Assembly: GCA_013361015.1 (NCBI GenBank)
Contig: JABWAN010000218.1
Span: forward strand, 1 to 7,769
DNA: 7,769 nt
Direction: 5' to 3'
Source of the DNA: Candidatus Zhuqueibacterota bacterium
Lineage (GTDB): Bacteria; Zhuqueibacterota; Zhuqueibacteria; Zhuqueibacterales; Zhuqueibacteraceae
Positions 4,477 through 7,769 of this stretch are shown one piece after another; the first letter of the stretch is position 1, and each line of letters begins with the position of its first letter. The notes beneath the pieces were generated by a model that worked only from the letters and a program-made list of their open reading frames with translations, did not search any database and was not told the origin of the DNA. Made by a program: the position numbers and the translations under genes.

Positions 4477-6867
4477 TCATCGCAGCGAATTATTGGGGAA
4501 TATCATGCCACTATTCGGCACGGCGTTAGGAGAGGGAGAAGAATTGCGTGCAAAACAAGAAGCCGGACTTTGCCCCTGTAAATAGCGCTGGAAAATCGCC
4601 AACGCATCGCCCGGCGTTACCGCGCCGTCGCAGTTGACATCCGCAATAAGATTCGCGCAGGCGAGCGAAGCAGTTGGACATTCTATCGGTCCGGCGCCGT
4701 TCGTGTGATAAAGTTGAAACGCGCACAAGGCATCGCCCGGCGTGAGCGCCGCATCGCGGTTGATATCGCCATCGCCGGCACAACGCACTTGCATCGCCAG
4801 CGCGCGTGTATTGTTGGTGGAAACGGACTCCTCCACATTTTCTTGATCATCGACAATCATGCCGAAAAAATAATCGCCGGGCGCAATCGCCGCGGGGAGT
4901 AGCAAAGAGAGGTTGGCAGTATCTTTTGCTCCGCTATTCAAACCCGAAAGCGATCGGCTCCCGAGCAGAGTATCGGCAAGCGTAATCACGCTATCTATGG
5001 AAAGATAAAACCCGATGCGAAAACTCCCGGCGTTTGCCCTTCCGAAATTTTGCACAGCGTGTGCAACTTCCAAAACCTGCCCCGGTTCGAGGGGCGATGC
5101 GGCTGTGAGCGTCACGGGCGCAAGGTCTGCGCGCGCCAATGTGTTGAGTGCAGCAATAGCGTCGACTCTGCCGAAACCATAAATCGAATCGTAGCCAATA
5201 GCGCCGAGATCAACCGCCGAGCTACGCAAGGCGGCACCAATTTCAAGCGCAGATTTCTCCGGCGCAATCTCGCGCGCGAGCGCAGCAATCGCGGCGGCGT
5301 GCGGCGCAGCAGCAGAGGTGCCGAAAAAAGGATTGGCGAAGAACCCGGCTTGCCCGACTTTCGTGTGCACGCCGTCAATCGCAATGACATCCGGTTTGGA
5401 ACGCTCGCTGAACGCAACCGGGTTGCCGTTATTGTCATATGAGTAAATGCGCGACGGCCCGTGTGCACTAAAAGACGCAATGGTGTCATTCCCCGGATCG
5501 CTCGCATCAATCGCGCCGATGGCAAGCGCGTGCTCCGCGGCCGCGTGTCCATAAAGCGCGCCCTCCGGCAAGCCGGCGTATTGCGTGGGCGTGACGCCGT
5601 TGCCCAAAGTATAGAGTTTGAAGCGGCGATTTGCGCCGCTCACCCTCGTCACGGCGATTTGCACCACGCGCGGCAAAAAGAAGGAATTGCGATACTCGAC
5701 ATACTCGATGGGATCGTCGTCGCCGTTCTGCACGTCCGTGCCGCGCGCGAGGATGCTGGAAAAGTTCGAATCGTAAATGAACAAGTCATAATTATCCGCA
5801 GCGCGACCGAAGGCATTGTTCCACTGCAGCACCAGCAGAATCGTGCTGCCCGCAGAAATCGTCACGTTCATCGACTCATCCAATGGCGCATTGCTGAAGT
5901 CATGAAACCCATCGCCGTCGTTTGAAACGAATTCCGCTTCATAGTGGTCAAGCTCATGATTGCCCGCGGCGGAAACATAAACCACGTCGTCATTCGCAAC
6001 CACTTGCGCCACGGTCTGTGCAATCATGCCGTCTTCATACGCCGGCTCGAGCAGATAGAGCACGTCATCACAAATGACTCTCGCGCCGGCAGCGCGCAAC
6101 AGCAGAATGTTATTTGCAAAGTCCGCGGCGCTCAAACCGACATCGGCAAACGCCAGCGCCGCGCCGGGCGCGAGATCGTGAATAATTTCGAGCAACGCCG
6201 TGCCCTCGTCTCCGCCCACGCGATTGTTGAGCACCTGCACACTCGCCGGCAAATCTTGGCTGGCTTGCGCCGTACTCAAATGATTCACGCCGTCCGACAA
6301 CACGCCCACCTTCTGCCCCGCGCCGCTCACATTGAAAGTTGCGCGACCTGCATTCGCACCGAGAATGGCATCGCCCGCAGTCAGCACTTCTCCGGTTTGC
6401 GTGAGCGGCCGATCGACCGGGCGAATGTGAAAAATTTCCGGCAACACTGCGACGGCTTTGATTTTATCAAACGGCAACCATCCCGTCATGAGTTGGTGGG
6501 CGCGCGAGATATTCAAAGTCTGCGTTGTGGCTTCGATCGCAAAACCGAGCGCGTGCAGTTTGGCGAGCAGTGCCGCACTAATTTCATGCACACGCAGTGC
6601 GAGACGCATGCGGCCGCGCGCATCGACTTGCACCCACGCAGTTGAAAAAGAATCAGCCGCGGTACGCGTGGCGCTCGTGTATCCCTGCGGCGCCATCGCC
6701 GCCATTACTTGCAGCACATTGGCATTGATTTTCAACTCCGCCGGTGTGCGCGCCGCGGCTTGTACTGCTTGCGTTCGTTCTGCGAGCTCCGCGGGAACAT
6801 TTTGCGCGAGCAGCAAGCGAGGAAGCAGCGAAAAAATCAAAAAGTAAAAAATGTGTTTGATGCGCAT
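4477..6867 (-). CDS. Secreted subtilisin-fold (S8/S53-like) protease with CARDB and dockerin-like modules
   Basis: A 796-residue exported peptidase. A signal peptide (Arg2, Lys4, hydrophobic 6-20, likely cut after LLA at 21) precedes a propeptide-like stretch to about 150. The catalytic domain (about 165-580) shows VGVLSDGVN with Asp192, DEGTALLEIIHDLAPGA at 220-236, VSAAGN with oxyanion Asn303, and FGTSAAAPH with Ser518. The segment that normally reads HGT reads EGT, so Glu221 is at the catalytic His position. Such proteins resemble the group annotated as S53-like within the subtilase superfamily; Glu-Asp-Ser chemistry is possible, but the oxyanion residue is Asn as in S8. A beta-rich insert (about 320-425) interrupts the domain. 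A CARDB-type adhesion domain follows (about 578-692), then a dockerin-like module (696-773), and a short tail ending FPNNSLR without a T9SS sorting domain. The dockerin closely matches the one in the next gene's cohesin protein, suggesting docking to it. Start: the only ATG before the signal peptide; its Shine-Dalgarno site is poor. Confidence 0.9.
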   Translation of the reverse strand: MRIKHIFYFLIFSLLPRLLLAQNVPAELAERTQAVQAAARTPAELKINANVLQVMAAMAPQGYTSATRTAADSFSTAWVQVDARGRMRLALRVHEISAALLAKLHALGFAIEATTQTLNISRAHQLMTGWLPFDKIKAVAVLPEIFHIRPVDRPLTQTGEVLTAGDAILGANAGRATFNVSGAGQKVGVLSDGVNHLSTAQASQDLPASVQVLNNRVGGDEGTALLEIIHDLAPGAALAFADVGLSAADFANNILLLRAAGARVICDDVLYLLEPAYEDGMIAQTVAQVVANDDVVYVSAAGNHELDHYEAEFVSNDGDGFHDFSNAPLDESMNVTISAGSTILLVLQWNNAFGRAADNYDLFIYDSNFSSILARGTDVQNGDDDPIEYVEYRNSFFLPRVVQIAVTRVSGANRRFKLYTLGNGVTPTQYAGLPEGALYGHAAAEHALAIGAIDASDPGNDTIASFSAHGPSRIYSYDNNGNPVAFSERSKPDVIAIDGVHTKVGQAGFFANPFFGTSAAAPHAAAIAALAREIAPEKSALEIGAALRSSAVDLGAIGYDSIYGFGRVDAIAALNTLARADLAPVTLTAASPLEPGQVLEVAHAVQNFGRANAGSFRIGFYLSIDSVITLADTLLGSRSLSGLNSGAKDTANLSLLLPAAIAPGDYFFGMIVDDQENVEESVSTNNTRALAMQVRCAGDGDINRDAALTPGDALCAFQLYHTNGAGPIECPTASLACANLIADVNCDGAVTPGDALAIFQRYLQGQSPASCFARNSSPSPNAVPNSGMIFPNNSLR
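4549..4782 (-). repeat. Dockerin-like module, copy in the protease
   Basis: This 78-codon segment has calcium-loop motifs GDGDINRDAALTPGDAL and DVNCDGAVTPGDAL. It aligns without gaps to the module at 2530-2763, keeping all six cysteines and the closing CFA. The second loop pairs acidic residues at the expected spacing, so calcium binding is plausible. Confidence 0.87.
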
Positions 6868-7067
6868 GGCCTGTGAGAAGGATCGTTCGAACGGTGTTTA
6901 TTGCAGACCAGCGAAGGTAGGGCTTGAAGAACAGATTGGCAAGGCGAAATCTGCAGCTCGTTGCCGAGGAGCTTTGTAGACCCGAATTTTGCACCAAGCT
7001 CGACCCCATCCGTGATGAGCGCGGGTTTGACCATGACGCCAATCTGCCCATCGAGTGGTGCATAAAA
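6868..7067. other. Upstream region of the protease gene
   Basis: 200 bases with no supported gene, expected to hold the protease promoter on the minus strand. A minus-strand TTGCCA followed 17 bases later by TACCTT is the best -35/-10-like pair I could see, and it is weak. A perfect 10-bp palindrome CGTTCGAACG lies at 6884-6893, 16 bases before the start codon, where an operator could sit. CCGAATTTTGCAC at 6982-6994 is the reverse complement of 7321-7333. A minus-strand open frame at 6837-7034 overlaps the protease start and has no recognisable product. Confidence 0.45.
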
Positions 7068-7330
7068 AATTTTGCACGAAGGCTTGCTGACAACTCCTAA
7101 TGAGTGAAATGTTTATAGTAAAGCTCGCCCACGGTTTCTACAAACTCCGATAGGAGTGGCATGTTGGATGATCACGATAAAATCCGCGCCACTTCCATGA
7201 AATCTACATGTCACTCCTTTGGAGTTGAGGCCCGTCCCGCTTCATCGTTCCTAGAAACATTCCACTCCTGCCGGAGTTGTCTGCTGTGAGCTGTCGCGTT
7301 TTGACGAATGGGCGGCCCTCGTGCAAAATT
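7068..7330. mobile_element. 263-bp inverted-repeat-bounded element with four hairpins (MITE-like)
   Basis: AATTTTGCACGA (7068-7079) and TCGTGCAAAATT (7319-7330) are perfect 12-bp inverted repeats. Between them are four short hairpins built on ACTCC/GGAGT. No transposase or convincing protein is present, and I see no clear target-site duplication, so mobility is a guess. It could instead be a structured RNA or a cluster of intergenic repeats. Confidence 0.4.
7093..7277. repeat. Four ACTCC-loop-GGAGT hairpin repeats
   Basis: Copies lie at 7093-7105 (one mismatch, TGAGT), 7144-7157, 7213-7225 and 7264-7277. Loops are 3-4 bases and differ (TAA, GATA, TTT, TGCC), while the 5-bp stems are kept. 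The flanks also repeat: ATGTTTATAG follows copy 1, TTTCTACAA precedes copy 2, ATCTACATG precedes copy 3 and CTAGAAACAT precedes copy 4. The flanks are themselves reverse complements of each other. Centres are about 51, 69 and 51 bases apart, as if a two-hairpin unit had been duplicated. Confidence 0.8.
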
Positions 7331-7577
7331 CGGATAGTAAACAGGCTGGGTCTTTTATGTTCTGTCGCTGCTTCACCGAGGGTTCTTCTTTGCTTGTTTA
7401 CCTCACCTTTCTCTCTTCGAGCGAGGTGACTTCGAGTCGAAAGCATGTGCGCCTCCGAGGATGACGGAAGCGTAGCACAGGCTTCCCGTCGGGCACGAGT
7501 CTGTTTGCAGCCTTTTGCTTTTCGAAATCCGCGAAGCGCTCGAGTATCTAAAAGACAAATTTAGTGCAAAAAATTTA
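7331..7577. other. Intergenic stretch without a supported gene
   Basis: Nothing here supports a gene. Short open frames on both strands have no recognisable motif and no ribosome site. A weak stem, ACCTC (7400-7404) with GAGGT (7423-7427), and a repeated CTTCGAG (7416-7422 and 7430-7436) are the only structure noted. Confidence 0.4.
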
Positions 7578-7662
7578 GCCACAGAATCACACGGAAACTC
7601 ACGGAAAGAGACTCATTTTTGTGAGCGAATAATTTCTGTGCTTTTCCGTGTGATGCCGTGGC
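7578..7662. repeat. 85-bp palindrome with CACACGGA arms
   Basis: The 20-base arms at 7578-7597 and 7643-7662 pair at 18 of 20 positions, with a short inner stem (CTCA 7612-7615, TGAG 7622-7625). The left arm also carries a tandem CACACGGAAA then CTCACGGAAA. It shares its core with the palindrome at 71-129, so both probably belong to one dispersed intergenic repeat family. Confidence 0.75.
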
Positions 7663-7704
7663 CTGATCTTTTTGGTTCCGGCTCGTCCTATATGTTATCT
7701 TGCG

Positions 7705-7720
7705 AATAGTTCTTTGACAT
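7705..7720 (+). promoter_or_regulatory. boxA-like motif, possible rRNA leader
   Basis: GTTCTTTGACAT (7709-7720) resembles the boxA antitermination element found ahead of 16S rRNA genes. The remaining 49 bases show no 16S start. A weak promoter-like pair, TTGGTT (7672-7677) and TATCTT (7696-7701), lies upstream. TTGACA within the motif has no -10 partner in place. The assignment rests on this short similarity alone. Confidence 0.25.
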
Positions 7721-7769
7721 GTTATTCTTTGTTCTTCCAGAAGAGTTTTGCAACCTGTCTGTTATTCCT

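Noticed and set aside
5944..6645. A 233-residue plus-strand open frame, and other long plus-strand frames such as 2087-2758 and 539-1144.
   Set aside because: They lie antisense to genes with clear family motifs, are rich in Arg, His and Cys as expected for shadow frames, and show no domain or ribosome site.
6653..7093. Minus-strand open frames 6653-7093 and 6837-7034 overlapping the protease start.
   Set aside because: Their 3' parts overlap the signal-peptide region of the protease in another frame, and no recognisable motif or Shine-Dalgarno site supports them.
7093..7277. CRISPR array, because of regularly spaced short repeats.
   Set aside because: The repeated unit is about 14 bases with variable loops, spacing alternates between about 51 and 69, and the flanks are partly repeated as well; this does not fit a CRISPR repeat-spacer pattern.
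7204..7446. An 80-residue minus-strand frame.
   Set aside because: It runs through two of the hairpin repeats and one inverted repeat of the 263-bp element; composition looks like translated repeat DNA.
7515..7709. A 64-residue plus-strand frame.
   Set aside because: Most of it is translation of the CACACGGA palindrome.
7714..7736. Sigma-70 promoter with TTGACA at 7714-7719.
   Set aside because: No TATAAT-like hexamer lies 16-18 bases downstream; the bases there are TCCAGAAG-like.

Overview
The window carries four protein-coding genes, all on the minus strand, so transcription runs from high to low coordinates. They are a secreted subtilisin-fold protease with a C-terminal dockerin-like module (4477-6867), a large secreted cohesin-repeat protein ending in a type IX secretion (T9SS) sorting domain (1789-4191), a small outer-membrane beta-barrel protein of the PorV/PorQ type (806-1726), and a YbgC/FadM-type acyl-CoA thioesterase (179-589). 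No rRNA, tRNA, CRISPR array or transposase gene is visible. A NYPNP-type C-terminal sorting domain, a PorV-like barrel and cohesin/dockerin proteins together point to an uncultured-type bacterium of the Fibrobacterota-Chlorobiota-Bacteroidota side of the tree, for example a KSB1/Calditrichota-like lineage. That placement is an inference from gene content, not a sequence match.

Layout from high to low coordinates. 6868-7769 is 902 bases without a convincing gene. It holds a 263-bp segment (7068-7330) bounded by perfect 12-bp inverted repeats and containing four small ACTCC/GGAGT hairpins, an 85-bp CACACGGA palindrome (7578-7662), and an end (about 7705-7720) that resembles an rRNA leader boxA. 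The protease gene follows and is closed by a probable terminator at 4398-4432. The cohesin gene starts at an ATG with a good Shine-Dalgarno site. 62 bases after its stop comes the PorV-like gene, also with a strong Shine-Dalgarno site, so these two are probably one operon. A GC-rich hairpin at 747-780 separates them from the thioesterase. 1-178 is a cluster of hairpins, including a terminator facing a gene to the left of the window and a second CACACGGA palindrome.

How the genes may work together (inference): the cohesin protein would be exported by Sec and then by T9SS through its C-terminal domain, with PorV-like barrels as shuttle factors. The protease has a Sec signal but no sorting domain. 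Its dockerin could let it dock on the cohesin protein. The protease and the cohesin protein carry near-paralogous 78-residue dockerin modules with six shared cysteines, which ties the two genes together. The thioesterase looks like an unrelated housekeeping neighbour.

The most notable observations are the protease active site, where the usual catalytic His position is Glu, the paired dockerins beside a four-cohesin protein, and the inverted-repeat-bounded hairpin element in the large intergenic region.
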